DNA of 64,000 nucleotides from an uncultured Tateyamaria sp. (GCF_947503385.1 NZ_CANNDO010000001.1:1-64000); one strand, 5' to 3'. Counted from the first letter of the stretch, positions 1 through 9,254 are shown. The notes: a model not told the origin generated them from the sequence alone. A program made the numbers and translations.

Positions 1-74
1 GAGCCAAACAGCTCCGGATCGCGGTCGGCCAGCGACCCAGTGAAAAATCCGTCAGTGCGGTGCGGCGCGTTCAT
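1..74 (-). CDS. glyA: Serine hydroxymethyltransferase, N-terminal fragment (runs off the left edge)
   Basis: Only the first 24 or so codons are in the window. They read MNAPHRTDGFFTGSLADRDP and onward, which matches the usual alphaproteobacterial GlyA start (FFT..LA.RDPELF). The ATG at 74 has a good ribosome site (GGAGACCTCC) directly upstream, and the gene lies 20 bases after the hydroxypyruvate reductase stop in the same direction. SHMT joins methylene-tetrahydrofolate C1 units to glycine to give serine, the entry step of the serine cycle, so its place as last visible gene of this operon fits. The call rests on a short N-terminus plus context. Confidence 0.75.
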   Translation of the reverse strand, partial: MNAPHRTDGFFTGSLADRDPELFG

Positions 75-94
75 GGAGGTCTCCTCGTTTTGGC

Positions 95-1066
95 TCAGGC
101 CACGCGGTCGCGCGGGGCCGCGCCCGTGAAAAAGTCGTTGAGGTTGTCGAGCACGCGGAACCCCATGGCCTCGCGGGCCTCGCGGGTTGCGCTGCCCATA
201 TGAGGCAACATCACGAGGTTGTCGCATTGGGCGAGCATCGGGTGAACGTGCGGCTCTGCCTCGAACACGTCCAGCGCCGCACCCCCAATCGTGTCGAACA
301 TCAACGCCTGCGCAAGCGCCGTCTCGTTCACGACCTCACCACGCGCGGTGTTGATCAGAAAGGCATCCGGTTTCATCAGATCCAGCCGCGCGGAGTTGAT
401 CATATTGCGGTTCTCAGTCCCACCGGGGCAGTGGAGCGACACGAAATCGCAGCGCGGCAGCAGCGCCTCCAACGTGTCAACCTGACGGGCATTGAACTGC
501 GCAAGAATGCCGGGATCGACGGGCGAGCGATTGTAGACCAGAACCTCCATCCCAAAGCCGTGATGCGCGCGGCGGGCCATTTGCTGGCCGATGCGGCCAA
601 AGCCGACAATCCCAAGGGTTTTACCCGACACTTTGGTGCCGATCAGGTGGGTCGGACGCCAGCCCGACCAATCACCCGCCCGCAACTCGCGTTCCCCGTC
701 GCCCGCGCGCCGTGCCACCATCAGCATCAGGGTCATGGCAAGGTCAGCGGTGCATTCAGACAGCACGTCGGGCGTGTTGGTGATGGCAATGCCCCGGCGG
801 GTCGCGGCCGTCACGTCGATATGCGAAAAGCCCACGCCATAATTGGCCAATATCTTTGTCCGCGCCTTGGGCACGTCGAGGGCGTCGGCATTGATCTTGT
901 CAGTCACGGTCGGCAGCACGGCATCATATTTGCCGATGGCTTCTCGGAATTCGGAAGGTGACAGGGGCCGGTCACTGCGGTTCGTTGCCACGTCGTAGGA
1001 TTCGGCCAGCTTCTGTTCGACCACGGCGGGCCAGCGGCGGGTCAGAAGAACAGTTGGTTTCGCCAT
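95..1066 (-). CDS. hprA: D-2-hydroxyacid dehydrogenase, probably hydroxypyruvate/glyoxylate reductase of the serine cycle
   Basis: About 323 residues of the D-isomer-specific 2-hydroxyacid dehydrogenase family. A Rossmann NAD(P)-binding loop reads GIVGFGRIGQQMARR near residue 155. The signature NTARGEVVNE carries the substrate-binding Arg, the catalytic Glu region is DVFEAEP, and the catalytic His lies in LPHMGSAT. In the serine cycle this enzyme reduces hydroxypyruvate to D-glycerate; related enzymes reduce glyoxylate, and sequence alone does not separate them. The ATG at 1066 overlaps the mtkB stop as ATGA, so translation is probably coupled; a GTG one codon upstream is an alternative start. 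The gene lies between mtkB and glyA. Confidence 0.85.
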   Translation of the reverse strand: MAKPTVLLTRRWPAVVEQKLAESYDVATNRSDRPLSPSEFREAIGKYDAVLPTVTDKINADALDVPKARTKILANYGVGFSHIDVTAATRRGIAITNTPDVLSECTADLAMTLMLMVARRAGDGERELRAGDWSGWRPTHLIGTKVSGKTLGIVGFGRIGQQMARRAHHGFGMEVLVYNRSPVDPGILAQFNARQVDTLEALLPRCDFVSLHCPGGTENRNMINSARLDLMKPDAFLINTARGEVVNETALAQALMFDTIGGAALDVFEAEPHVHPMLAQCDNLVMLPHMGSATREAREAMGFRVLDNLNDFFTGAAPRDRVA

Positions 1067-1953
1067 CACGCGGCCTCCATCGCAGTTGCAATTGTCTGTC
1101 CGATCACCGCCGGGTTTTCGGCAACGGTCACACCTGCGGCGGACAGAATTTCCACTTTTTCCGAGGCGCTTTCGCCAAAGGCCGAGATGATCGCGCCCGC
1201 GTGACCCATCGTGCGACCCTTGGGCGCGGTCAGGCCCGCCACATAGGCCACAACAGGCTTGGTCACATGGTCGCGAATATAATCGGCGGCTTCGGCCTCT
1301 TGCGGTCCGCCGATCTCACCGATCATGGCGATGACATGCGTGTCTTCGTCCTGTTCGAACCGTTCAAGAATGTCGCGGAACGATGACCCGTTGATCGGGT
1401 CACCGCCAATGCCGACGGACGTAGACACGCCGATCCCACGCTCCTTGAGCTGTGCCGCAGCTTCGTAGCCAAGCGTGCCGGACCGCCCGACAATGCCCAC
1501 ATGGCCCTGCAAATAAATATGGCCCGGCATGATGCCCAGCATCGCCTTGCCCGGGCTGATCGTTCCGGCGCAGTTGGGCCCGGTCAGGATCATCCGCCGG
1601 TCCTTGGGGTAGCGGTACATATAGCGTTTGACCCGGATCATGTCCTGCGCGGGAATGCCATCGGTGATGCAAACGCAATACTGGATGCCCGCATCCGCAG
1701 CCTCCATGATGCCGTCCGCGGCAAAGGGCGGCGGGACAAAGACCAGCGACGCCTCGGCGCCCGTCTTGTCGACAGCCTCTTCGACCGTGTCGAACACTGG
1801 CACCCCTTCGACGGTTTCGCCGCCCTTGCCGGGGACGACGCCGCCCACGACCTTGGTGCCGTATTGCAGCATGTCTTTGGTGTGAAACCGGGCCATTTTG
1901 CCGGTGATGCCCTGCACGATCACCTTGGTGTCGCGGTCCAAAAGGATGCTCAT
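1066..1953 (-). CDS. mtkB: Malate-CoA ligase (malate thiokinase) alpha subunit
   Basis: 295 residues, homologous to the succinyl-CoA synthetase alpha subunit. It has an N-terminal CoA-binding Rossmann domain ([14 protein letters not shown]), the [11 protein letters not shown] motif, a [11 protein letters not shown] nucleotide-type loop, and the phospho-histidine region [10 protein letters not shown] that carries the energy transfer. The start at 1953 overlaps the mtkA stop (ATGA), which fixes it over longer in-frame readings into mtkA. MtkA/MtkB form malyl-CoA from malate, CoA and ATP. The assignment over SucD rests on the neighbours (aminotransferase, hydroxypyruvate reductase, glyA, malyl-CoA lyase); alone it would be called a succinate/malate-CoA ligase alpha subunit. 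Confidence 0.88.
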   Translation of the reverse strand: MSILLDRDTKVIVQGITGKMARFHTKDMLQYGTKVVGGVVPGKGGETVEGVPVFDTVEEAVDKTGAEASLVFVPPPFAADGIMEAADAGIQYCVCITDGIPAQDMIRVKRYMYRYPKDRRMILTGPNCAGTISPGKAMLGIMPGHIYLQGHVGIVGRSGTLGYEAAAQLKERGIGVSTSVGIGGDPINGSSFRDILERFEQDEDTHVIAMIGEIGGPQEAEAADYIRDHVTKPVVAYVAGLTAPKGRTMGHAGAIISAFGESASEKVEILSAAGVTVAENPAVIGQTIATAMEAA

Positions 1954-3149
1954 GATGCCACTCCCAATACGGTGCCCTGCAAGCGGTCGTTCTTCCATGC
2001 GCCCACGGCGCGTTCCGCCGCCTCGTTGAGTGTACCGGCCCGGATGATGGGCAGCCCGGACTGGGCGAGGATCTTTTGACCCGCTTCGACATTTGTGCCC
2101 GCCAGACGGACGATCACCGGAATTTCGATGCCAACCTCTTTCATCGCCTGTACCACGCCTTCGGCGACCCAATCGCACCTGTTGATCCCGGCAAAGATGT
2201 TCACGAGGATCGCCTGCACATTCTTGTCCGACAGCACGAGGCGAAACGCCTTGGCCACGCGTTCGGGTGTCGCCCCACCCCCGATATCAAGGAAATTGGC
2301 TGGCTCGCCGCCCGCCAGTTTGATCGTGTCCATCGTGGCCATGGCAAGACCCGCACCGTTCACGATACAGCCGATGTTTCCATCCAGACCCACATAGCTG
2401 AGGCCGCGGTCCGCCGCCCGGCTTTCACGTGGGTCTTCCTGCGATTTGTCCCGCAGTTCGGCCACGTGGGGATGCCGGAACAGGGCATTGTCGTCAAAGG
2501 TCATCTTGGCGTCCAACGCGATGACGCGGCTGTCGGTGGTGATGACCAGCGGGTTGATCTCAACCATGGTCGCGTCAAGTTCCGTGAAGGCCCGGTAACA
2601 GCCTTGCAGCGTGCGCACCATCTGCTGGATCAGACCAGCCTCGATGCCCAGTTTGAACGCGATCTGGCGACATTGAAATTCGCGGAGGCCCACCGCTGGC
2701 TCAACAATGGCGCGCACGATGCTGTCGGGTTTGTTGGCCGAGATATCCTCGATCTCCATTCCGCCTTCGGCACTGGCCACGATCATCACACGTTGGGAGG
2801 ACCGGTCGAGCACGAAACCGAGATAAATCTCGCGGTCAATCGGCACGGCAGCCTCGACATAGACGCGGTAGATGCCTTTGCCCTCTGGCCCGGTCTGGTG
2901 CGTGACCATCTTCTGGCCGAACATGCCTTCGGTCGCGTCCTGAATTTCGACATCGCTGTCACAGACTTTGACCCCACCGGCCTTGCCACGACCCCCGGCG
3001 TGTATCTGCGCTTTGACCACCCAGCGTTCGCCACCCAGCTCGCGGGCGCGATAAGTGGCCTGTTCCGGGCTGTAGGCCAGTGCGCCGTCGGGAACGGTGA
3101 CGCCGAAATTCGCCAAGACTTCCTTGGCCTGGTATTCGTGGATGTCCAT
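1950..3149 (-). CDS. mtkA: Malate-CoA ligase (malate thiokinase) beta subunit
   Basis: 399 residues with the SucC-type ATP-grasp layout. The N-terminus [17 protein letters not shown] is typical, the nucleotide loop is [13 protein letters not shown], the metal/ATP region is EINPLV, and the C-terminal ligase domain includes [10 protein letters not shown] and [11 protein letters not shown]. The ATG at 3149 is chosen because it begins at the canonical MDIHEYQ and has GGGAGG about seven bases upstream; an upstream in-frame start at 3179 would run into the aminotransferase stop. With MtkB it makes malyl-CoA, which malyl-CoA lyase (5362-6339) splits to acetyl-CoA and glyoxylate. Confidence 0.9.
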   Translation of the reverse strand: MDIHEYQAKEVLANFGVTVPDGALAYSPEQATYRARELGGERWVVKAQIHAGGRGKAGGVKVCDSDVEIQDATEGMFGQKMVTHQTGPEGKGIYRVYVEAAVPIDREIYLGFVLDRSSQRVMIVASAEGGMEIEDISANKPDSIVRAIVEPAVGLREFQCRQIAFKLGIEAGLIQQMVRTLQGCYRAFTELDATMVEINPLVITTDSRVIALDAKMTFDDNALFRHPHVAELRDKSQEDPRESRAADRGLSYVGLDGNIGCIVNGAGLAMATMDTIKLAGGEPANFLDIGGGATPERVAKAFRLVLSDKNVQAILVNIFAGINRCDWVAEGVVQAMKEVGIEIPVIVRLAGTNVEAGQKILAQSGLPIIRAGTLNEAAERAVGAWKNDRLQGTVLGVAS

Positions 3150-3175
3150 TTGCGCTCCTCCCAAAGCGTGCGTGA

Positions 3176-4414
3176 TCACTCGGCGGCGATTGCCTGTCCG
3201 TAGTGGCGGCCAAGCGCGGCATCGACCGCTGTCTGGTCGACGGTCGCACCCAGATCGCGCATCGCCTGCGCAAAGCGGGTGACGATATCGCTGATCGCTG
3301 TCTGGTTCAGCAGGTTGAGGATGCCGATGCGGACCTGAACGGGCTCAGAAAGGGTCGGCCAGATGCCAAAATTCTGCGCCCGGCAATGCTGCACCAGTTC
3401 CATCTCGCGGCCCGCCATGGACTTGGGCAGATCAAGGACAATCAGCGAAGTCATATTGGAGGTGACGTCACACCCCATTGCCGTCAGCGCGTCACGCAAC
3501 GCGCCCTCGTGAAAGGCGTAATCCTTGGCCCGCTGGGCAACGGTTTGCTGCAACGTGATGCGCAGCGCCTCGTGAAAGGCGGCAACGGCATAGGCGGAAT
3601 GGGTGCGGTGATACGTGCCCTTTTCGACGTCTTCGCCGCCCACGATGCCCCAGTGCCGCGCCTCAAGGATGGGGTGGTGTACAAAGGTGCGCGTGCCCGT
3701 GGACTTGAGCGTTTCGATGTAGTGGTCGGTAAAGGATACGGGCGCGTATGTGAGCGGCAGACAGCAGATGCCTTTTTGCGGGCAGGACGCCCAGCCATGG
3801 ACACCGGGGAAATCGTCGATGCGAAAGTCTTCGACGCCAAGGCTGGACACGGCATCGACAAGTCCCATCGCGCCATGTTTCTCGCACGCGTCCGAAAAGC
3901 CGCGGATGTCGTTGATCCGGCCAGAGCCGGTTTCCCAATGCGCCATCGCTGCCCATTTTGGTTTGTGCTGGGCTAAGGCCGCGTCGACAATGTCGCCGGT
4001 CACAGACTGGCCGTGCGGGACGTTGACGATAGTGACGCTGGCGGCTTGCGGGTCGAGCGCATTGGCGGCGAGTTCTTCTGCCGTCGCCGCCTTCATCCGC
4101 ACGGTCAAACCGTCGATGCCTGAAAATGTGCCATTCACGAACATCACGACGGTGTCGCCGGGCATGACCGCGCTGAACATCATATCCAGACCAGACCAGC
4201 CGGTGCCCGCCACGCCAAAGGTGTGAACGTTGCGGGTGCCCATCACGTCACGCAGCATTTGCTTGCATTCAACCATGCCGCGCAAGACGTCAGGGTGCAT
4301 GTGATCCGCCATCCCCGCGCTGGCAAAGCGCGCCATGACCCGCGCATCGGTATTGCCCGGACCGGGCCCGGCTGCGATGGTTTCCGGGATGGTCAGCTGT
4401 GGGTGGATGGTCAT
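3176..4414 (-). CDS. sgaA: Class-V PLP aminotransferase, probable serine-glyoxylate aminotransferase
   Basis: 412 residues of aminotransferase fold type I, class V. Visible marks are the N-terminal [10 protein letters not shown] loop, HWETGSG near residue 159, VDAVSSLG with the PLP-nitrogen-binding Asp near 187, and CPQKG with the Schiff-base Lys near 214. It is the first gene of the leftward operon sgaA-mtkA-mtkB-hprA-glyA. In this setting it would transfer the amino group of serine to glyoxylate, giving hydroxypyruvate and glycine. The sequence is not especially close to the classic methylotroph SgaA as I remember it, so alanine-glyoxylate activity remains possible; the role is inferred from the operon. 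Confidence 0.75.
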   Translation of the reverse strand: MTIHPQLTIPETIAAGPGPGNTDARVMARFASAGMADHMHPDVLRGMVECKQMLRDVMGTRNVHTFGVAGTGWSGLDMMFSAVMPGDTVVMFVNGTFSGIDGLTVRMKAATAEELAANALDPQAASVTIVNVPHGQSVTGDIVDAALAQHKPKWAAMAHWETGSGRINDIRGFSDACEKHGAMGLVDAVSSLGVEDFRIDDFPGVHGWASCPQKGICCLPLTYAPVSFTDHYIETLKSTGTRTFVHHPILEARHWGIVGGEDVEKGTYHRTHSAYAVAAFHEALRITLQQTVAQRAKDYAFHEGALRDALTAMGCDVTSNMTSLIVLDLPKSMAGREMELVQHCRAQNFGIWPTLSEPVQVRIGILNLLNQTAISDIVTRFAQAMRDLGATVDQTAVDAALGRHYGQAIAAE

Positions 4415-4510
4415 TTTGTGGTCTCCCCTGATCGGTGCGGCGCCGTTTTTGCGGCGGTTGGCTCAAATTACGGGCGGCCTGAAAACGCACAACGCCACTT
4501 ACTCCTGCTT

Positions 4511-4600
4511 TTGGGTATCTATTTGGGTGGGAAAATACCTACCCATATTGCTAAAAATGCCATAGTATACCGAAAATACCCCCACCCAAATGGGTGGTTA
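4511..4600. promoter_or_regulatory. Repeat-rich regulatory region between the serine-cycle operon and its divergent regulator
   Basis: This AT-rich stretch lies between divergent starts at 4414 and 4617. It contains a perfect 11-bp inverted repeat (ATTTGGGTGGG 4521-4531 / CCCACCCAAAT 4581-4591). The right arm lies inside its own palindrome (CCACCCA-AA-TGGGTGG, 4582-4597). There is also a direct repeat GAAAATACC at 4531-4539 and 4572-4580, 41 bp apart, or about four helical turns. The arrangement looks like paired operator sites for a dimeric regulator serving both promoters. No -35/-10 boxes stand out with certainty. Confidence 0.6.
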
Positions 4601-4616
4601 ATTCGGATTAACCATT

Positions 4617-5261
4617 ATGAATCAAAGCATTAACCCAACCGAAGGTCCGATTGGCATCATGCTCGCGGACAGCAATCCGCTGGTTCTCTCCGCCCTGTCA
4701 GAGTTGATAGACCGCGACCCGCGATTCTCTCTTGTCGCGACATCAGCCACCGCCGAAGGGTTTTTGGGCACGGTCATGCGGGTGCCGGTGCAAATCGGCG
4801 TCATCAACTGGAACCTGCCCGCTTTGGGCGGTGCAAAGCTGATCGAGGTGCTGCGCGATCAGGCGACCGCACCGCGTATCGTCGTCTATGCCGAAGATAC
4901 CGGCGATCTGCCCCGGCTGGCGATGACAGCCGGTGCCGCCGCCTTTGCGCCCCGTTCCACCGCTGCGGAAACGCTGCTGGAGACTTGCGTGGACGTCGCT
5001 GCGGGCAAGATGGTGTTCCCCTTTCTGGACGTGCGCGAATTGCAGTCCGACCCGATCCACCAACTGTCTCGCAAGGAACGTGTCATCCTCGAAGCCTTGT
5101 CCAAAGGCCTGACCAACCGCGAACTGGCCAAAGAGTTGGAGATTTCGGCCAATACGGTGAAGTTTCACCTGTCCAATCTCTACGAAAAATTGTCGGTCAA
5201 GAACCGGGCACAGGCCATCGCATTCTACTATTCGTCGCGCCTCGCGCTCGAAGACAGGTAG
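4617..5261 (+). CDS. NarL/LuxR-type regulator with a degenerate receiver domain, probable regulator of the serine-cycle genes
   Basis: 214 residues. Residues 12-130 resemble a response-regulator receiver (IMLADSNPLVLSALSELI with the acidic pocket reduced). Residues 148-205 are a LuxR/GerE helix-turn-helix (LSRKERVILEALSKGLTNRE, then ISANTVKFHLSNLYEKL). At the usual phospho-acceptor site, where a typical protein has D-L-x-M/L-P, this one reads VINWNLP, so the Asp is apparently Asn. That suggests control without phosphorylation, perhaps by a metabolite or by abundance. It is divergent from the sgaA operon, sits just upstream of the malyl-CoA lyase gene, and faces the repeat-rich operator region. 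The exact alignment of the Asn to the acceptor site is my reading by eye. Confidence 0.8.
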   Translation: MNQSINPTEGPIGIMLADSNPLVLSALSELIDRDPRFSLVATSATAEGFLGTVMRVPVQIGVINWNLPALGGAKLIEVLRDQATAPRIVVYAEDTGDLPRLAMTAGAAAFAPRSTAAETLLETCVDVAAGKMVFPFLDVRELQSDPIHQLSRKERVILEALSKGLTNRELAKELEISANTVKFHLSNLYEKLSVKNRAQAIAFYYSSRLALEDR

Positions 5262-5361
5262 CCGTCGGTATACCCAGATAGACTCAAAGAGTTCTTGACA
5301 TAATCGTTCGACGCAAACCCTTTTGGCGCAACATTGTTACCGTCAAGAAAGGCCCGAACAG

Positions 5362-6339
5362 ATGTCATTCCACCCGATCGAACAAGCCCCCGGGCGCCTC
5401 AACCGCTCTGAATTGGCCGTGCCGGGCAGCCAACCGCAAATGTTTGAAAAGGCAGCGCAATCTGACGTCGATGTCATCTTTCTGGATCTCGAAGACGCTG
5501 TCGCGCCAGACGAAAAGGAACAGGCCCGCAAGAACATCATCAAGGGCCTGAACGAGATCGATTGGGGCACAAAATCCATGTCGATCAGAATCAACGGGTT
5601 GGACACGCATTACATGTATCGCGACGTGGTGGACATCGTGGAACAGGCCGGTGAACGGCTCGACCTGATCATGATCCCCAAGGTCGGCACCGCGGCAGAT
5701 GTCTATGCTGTCGACATGATGGTGACCCAGATTGAGGACGCCAAAGGCCTGAAGAAACGGATCGGGTTCGAGCATATCATTGAGACGGCGCTGGGGATGC
5801 AGAACATCACCGAAATCGCCGCCGCGTCCAAGCGCAATGAAAGCCTGCATTTCGGGGTCGCGGACTATGCCGCATCGACCCGCGCACGCACCACTGTCAT
5901 CGGCGGCGTAAACGAAAACTATGCGGTGCTGACCGATCCCGACGACACCGGCCAGCGCGCGACGCATTGGGGCGATATGTGGCACTACGCCCTAGCGCGG
6001 ATGGTCGTCGCGGCCCGTGCCAACGGTCTGCGCCCGATCGACGGTCCGTTTGGCGATTTTCAGGACGCGGATGGCTACCGGGCGGCGGCCTACCGGGCGG
6101 CGGTTCTTGGGTGCGAGGGCAAGTGGGCCATCCACCCCAGCCAGATCGCACTGGCCAACGAGGTGATGAGCCCGTCCGAGGCCGAAATCACCAAGGCGCA
6201 ACGCATCCTCGAAGCGATGGCGCAGGCCGAAGCGGAGGGTAAGGGCGCAGTGTCGCTGGACGGTCGATTGATCGACTATGCCTCCATCCGTCAGGCCGAG
6301 GTGCTGGTGGAAAAGGCAAAGCAAATCGCCGGGGGCTGA
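5362..6339 (+). CDS. mcl: L-malyl-CoA lyase (serine cycle)
   Basis: 325 residues of the HpcH/HpaI (CitE-like) aldolase superfamily. Marks are RLNRSELAVPGS at the N-terminus (CoA-site Arg), FLDLEDAVAPDEK (metal-site acidic residues), SIRINGLDTHYMYRD, MIPKVG, a Mg-binding Glu in IGFEHIIETALGM, and GVADYAASTRAR with GKWAIHPSQ near the C-terminus. It splits malyl-CoA into acetyl-CoA and glyoxylate. The ATG at 5362 begins at the conserved MSF N-terminus with AGAAAGG upstream; an earlier in-frame ATG at 5323 would give a poorly conserved extension. It follows the regulator gene in the same direction, with about 100 bp between, so it may have its own promoter. Confidence 0.92.
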   Translation: MSFHPIEQAPGRLNRSELAVPGSQPQMFEKAAQSDVDVIFLDLEDAVAPDEKEQARKNIIKGLNEIDWGTKSMSIRINGLDTHYMYRDVVDIVEQAGERLDLIMIPKVGTAADVYAVDMMVTQIEDAKGLKKRIGFEHIIETALGMQNITEIAAASKRNESLHFGVADYAASTRARTTVIGGVNENYAVLTDPDDTGQRATHWGDMWHYALARMVVAARANGLRPIDGPFGDFQDADGYRAAAYRAAVLGCEGKWAIHPSQIALANEVMSPSEAEITKAQRILEAMAQAEAEGKGAVSLDGRLIDYASIRQAEVLVEKAKQIAGG

Positions 6340-6394
6340 TGCCCTTTTTTGAGCAAGCCCTGACCGCCACGCCGTCGGCGCACCGCTAAACGAA

Positions 6395-6424
6395 AAAGGC
6401 CGCGCCCATCCCGGCGCGGCCTTT
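6395..6424. terminator. Bidirectional hairpin terminator between mcl and rpsO
   Basis: A perfect 12-bp stem (AAAGGCCGCGCC 6395-6406 / GGCGCGGCCTTT 6413-6424) with a six-base loop, having A-rich and T-rich sides, between two convergent genes. Confidence 0.85.
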
Positions 6425-6449
6425 CCGTGTTCCAGAGTGGTCGTTGGCC

Positions 6450-6719
6450 TTAGCGCCGCAGACCCAGACGTTTGATGAGGTCGGTGTAACGCGCCTCGTC
6501 TTTTGCCTTGAGATAGTCCAGCAATTTGCGGCGTTGTGCCACCATCTTGAGCAGACCGCGACGACCGTGGTTGTCTTTCTTATGGGTCTTGAAATGCTCT
6601 GTCAGCGTTGCGATGCGCGAGCTGAGGATTGCGACCTGAACCTCGGGCGAACCGGTGTCGCCTTCTTTGGTCCCATAGTCTTTCATCACTTGTGCTTTGG
6701 CTTCTGCAGTGATCGACAT
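6450..6719 (-). CDS. rpsO: 30S ribosomal protein S15
   Basis: 89 residues, the standard S15 length. Typical segments are [20 protein letters not shown], the loop [16 protein letters not shown] that binds the 16S rRNA three-way junction, and [13 protein letters not shown] near the C-terminus. The ATG at 6719 has GGAGAT upstream. About 80 bases upstream is a short inverted repeat TCCCGAT-CAC-ATCGGGA (6790-6806) that could belong to the leader or promoter; S15 autoregulates its mRNA in several bacteria, but nothing here proves it. Confidence 0.97.
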   Translation of the reverse strand: MSITAEAKAQVMKDYGTKEGDTGSPEVQVAILSSRIATLTEHFKTHKKDNHGRRGLLKMVAQRRKLLDYLKAKDEARYTDLIKRLGLRR

Positions 6720-6870
6720 CGGAATCTCCTTATCCGTTAGAGTTCAAAGACGCCGCCGGCCGGGATGTCGTCCAGCACGGGGCCATGGGTCCCGATCACA
6801 TCGGGATGCGCGCGTATAGAAGGGAATCGGCGGGAACGCAAAGGGTAATTCGCGCGACGATGATCACCGG

Positions 6871-8049
6871 TCAGGCGGGTGCGATGCCCGACGCCTGCGC
6901 GAGGCTGAGCGGCATCAGAACCACGTCGCTGGGCGCGAGGTCTGCGGCGTTGAACACGTTGGCCACGGCCACGCCGTCCATCATCACTTGGGCCGTCGTC
7001 GGATTGTCCGGATCGGCCTGCACCGTAATCTCGGGGGCGTCGTCCGCGTCGTCATAGACCAACAGGATGTTGTCGTCTGCGGCGCTGAAATCCATGATGC
7101 TGGCGGCGGCACCCGCGTCGATCCAGTCGCCCAGAACAATGCTATCCGCCCCGTCGCCGGCCGTCACAATATCGTCATTGCCCGCAATGATCACATCGTC
7201 GCCGCTGCCCCCATTGAGGAAGTCGGCACCGTCCAAATCGTCCAGCGTTGCGGTGTCAGCATCGTCCACGACACCATTGATCAGGTCATTGCCCCACCCG
7301 CCAAACAGGCTGTCCATGCCTAGGCCGCCAGCCACTGTGTCGTTGTCGAGCCCGCCATGCACCGCATCGTTACCATCGCCGCCATCCAGCACGTCCTGAC
7401 CAGCAGAGCCCTGCAACGAGTCATCGCCCGCTCCGCCGTTCAGCGTATCTTCGGAGTTGTTGCCAAACAGGACGTCATCGCCATCGCCGCCGTTCACGAC
7501 ATCGTTGCCGTCACCGCCATGCAGAGTGTCGTCGCCATCAAGCCCATCAAGCGTGTCATAGCCATCATCGCCAAAAATCACATCCGCTGTTGCAGCCCCA
7601 GCCAGCACGTCATCGCCAGTCGTGCCAAAAGGCACGTTCGGCGGATCGGATACGTCCGGTGTGTCAGGCGTATCCGGCAGATCGGCAACGTCGACATCAT
7701 CCACAATGTCGGTCACGAACGGACCGTCAGGCAGGATGGCATCCGGACCACCGCCGGTTTCAGGTACAAAAACCAACTTTTCGTCGGCTTCGGCGTCTTT
7801 TTCCGACGGCACGTCGCCTTCGGCAGTGTCCTGCGCAACTACGTCATCGTCCGCCACCTCAGTGGGCTGGCCAAAGTCCGGTAAGGACAGGTTCAGGGCG
7901 TCGGCGATGTCCGCAATCGGCTCCGCCTCTGTGTCCTGATCCTCGACATTGTCATTTTCGGCCTCAGCGTTTTGCGACGCCGTCCCGATTTCGAGAACGC
8001 CGACCGTGCCCGCCGCCATTAACCCCATCAAACCTGCAAGCCACAACAT
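6871..8049 (-). CDS. Acidic RTX-type calcium-binding repeat protein
   Basis: About 392 residues. A hydrophobic N-terminal segment (LWLAGLMGLMAAGTVGVLEI) is followed by a very acidic linker of roughly 120 residues. Then come about ten glycine/aspartate nonapeptide-like repeats of the GGxGxDxLx type (for example GGDGNDVVN, GGAGDDSLQ), which bind Ca2+ in a beta-roll. A C-terminal region ends ...SDVVLMPLSLAQASGIAPA. RTX proteins often leave by type I secretion, but no secretion genes are nearby and the N-terminal hydrophobic stretch could anchor or export it another way. The ATG at 8049 is preferred over a TTG nine bases upstream because of the spacing to TGAGG. Function unknown beyond calcium binding. 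Confidence 0.75.
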   Translation of the reverse strand: MLWLAGLMGLMAAGTVGVLEIGTASQNAEAENDNVEDQDTEAEPIADIADALNLSLPDFGQPTEVADDDVVAQDTAEGDVPSEKDAEADEKLVFVPETGGGPDAILPDGPFVTDIVDDVDVADLPDTPDTPDVSDPPNVPFGTTGDDVLAGAATADVIFGDDGYDTLDGLDGDDTLHGGDGNDVVNGGDGDDVLFGNNSEDTLNGGAGDDSLQGSAGQDVLDGGDGNDAVHGGLDNDTVAGGLGMDSLFGGWGNDLINGVVDDADTATLDDLDGADFLNGGSGDDVIIAGNDDIVTAGDGADSIVLGDWIDAGAAASIMDFSAADDNILLVYDDADDAPEITVQADPDNPTTAQVMMDGVAVANVFNAADLAPSDVVLMPLSLAQASGIAPA

Positions 8050-8138
8050 CGCTGCCAAACCTCATCACAAGACGCACCACCACACCGTGCATCTACTGCA
8101 ATGAGGAGAACAAACACAAAACAAATCCAAGGGCTTGG

Positions 8139-8666
8139 TTAACCGACCATGTCCCTGCGCGGGTCCCAACGCACTGGTGTTTGGGTGTAGGCGATATAGA
8201 GCGGATGCTTGGGGTGGCCCGCCTTGCCGAGACCCAAATGAAACAGCGGCTTGCCGCAGTCCATCAGCAGTGCGCGCACCGCATCACCCCGGTTCAGATG
8301 CGCGCCGTGGGTGCCCCAAGCGGCCACCACATCATCCGCCCAGACCGCGCACGCGCGGATCGCCGCATCATTTCCCGGTCCAACAGGATCGACCGCGGCG
8401 CGCATCGCCTTTGGATCGGTGTCGCGCCACGCAAAGATATTGGTCACTGCAAAACTGCCATATCCAAGCGCGCGCGCACGGCGTTCGCAGCGTTCGACCG
8501 TCGGGTCGTTCTGCACCTCGGTCGCGGTGGAGGGGTTGAGCATGACGAAATTCACCTTGCGCCCCTCGGGTGCCCACACGCGTGTCAGGCTGTAACGGTA
8601 GCGTTCGCAGGGCGAATAGATCGCGGTCGAGGGCGCATCGCCTTTGGTGTGATTGCGAGTGATCAT
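8139..8666 (-). CDS. DUF1643 family protein
   Basis: 175 residues with the DUF1643 pattern: YRYSLTRVW near the N-terminus, VNFVMLNPSTATEVQNDPT, RCERRARALGYGSFAVTNIFAWR, and VAAWGTHG further on. The family is small and cytoplasmic with no settled function. No signal peptide or membrane segment is visible. It stands alone between the RTX gene and a membrane-protein gene. Confidence 0.8.
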   Translation of the reverse strand: MITRNHTKGDAPSTAIYSPCERYRYSLTRVWAPEGRKVNFVMLNPSTATEVQNDPTVERCERRARALGYGSFAVTNIFAWRDTDPKAMRAAVDPVGPGNDAAIRACAVWADDVVAAWGTHGAHLNRGDAVRALLMDCGKPLFHLGLGKAGHPKHPLYIAYTQTPVRWDPRRDMVG

Positions 8667-8750
8667 GGTCCGGTGTCATGCCAGCGGCGCGGCAGAACGG
8701 CAAGAGCCGCCCACGCGTGGCAAGGGCGGCGCTGATCATGTGGTGCGGTG

Positions 8751-9254
8751 TTATTCGGCAGGAACGCCGGCCGGGGTGCGGCGCAGGGTCAGGACGGCGC
8801 CCTTGGCCTCCATGATGGCTGCGGCAATCAGGGCGTAGACGATGTGCCCCCACAGCGCGACCCAAGTGATCCCGGTAAAGCCGAGGAACGGTTTGTTGCC
8901 GGTCACAAGATGCGCCATGACATAAAGGGCAAAGACCCAGAGCGCGACACCGTAGGCAACAGCAGTGGCCGACCAGTGCAAGCGCGGCATCACCGCTTGC
9001 TGAAGAGGACGGGCAATCGCGAACCAGCCGACCGCATAAAAGACGAGGCCGGTCAGGGCGTGCAGGAGGTAGGCGGCACCCGACGGATTGGCGCCGAAGA
9101 TTGCCTTGATCGACGCCCCGGCAAGGCCAACAGGGGCCAGCTTTGCAAAGCCGAAGAGCGGGCTAAGCGCTTGGCCAAAGACGTCAAAGGCGATGGTGGC
9201 AAAGGCACCGGCTGTCAGGACAATACCGGCGGTCTGAAGATGTGTGCGTGTCAT
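8751..9254 (-). CDS. Small integral membrane protein of unknown function
   Basis: 167 residues with about four hydrophobic segments (GIVLTAGAFATIAFDVFG, LLHALTGLVFYAVGWFAI, VAYGVALWVFALYVMAH, and WVALWGHIVYALIAAAIM). The short C-terminus is charged. The start at 9254 has GGGAGAG upstream. I do not recognise the family with certainty. The preceding 160 bp (9255-9417) hold no gene that I can support. Confidence 0.65.
   Translation of the reverse strand: MTRTHLQTAGIVLTAGAFATIAFDVFGQALSPLFGFAKLAPVGLAGASIKAIFGANPSGAAYLLHALTGLVFYAVGWFAIARPLQQAVMPRLHWSATAVAYGVALWVFALYVMAHLVTGNKPFLGFTGITWVALWGHIVYALIAAAIMEAKGAVLTLRRTPAGVPAE

Noticed and set aside
1066-3149. Calling the two ligase genes sucC/sucD
   Set aside because: Their operon with the aminotransferase, hydroxypyruvate reductase and glyA, next to malyl-CoA lyase, points to malate-CoA ligase; no TCA-cycle genes are nearby.
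5295-5300. TTGACA box as a promoter of mcl
   Set aside because: No acceptable -10 element lies 16-18 bp downstream, so I did not list it as a promoter.
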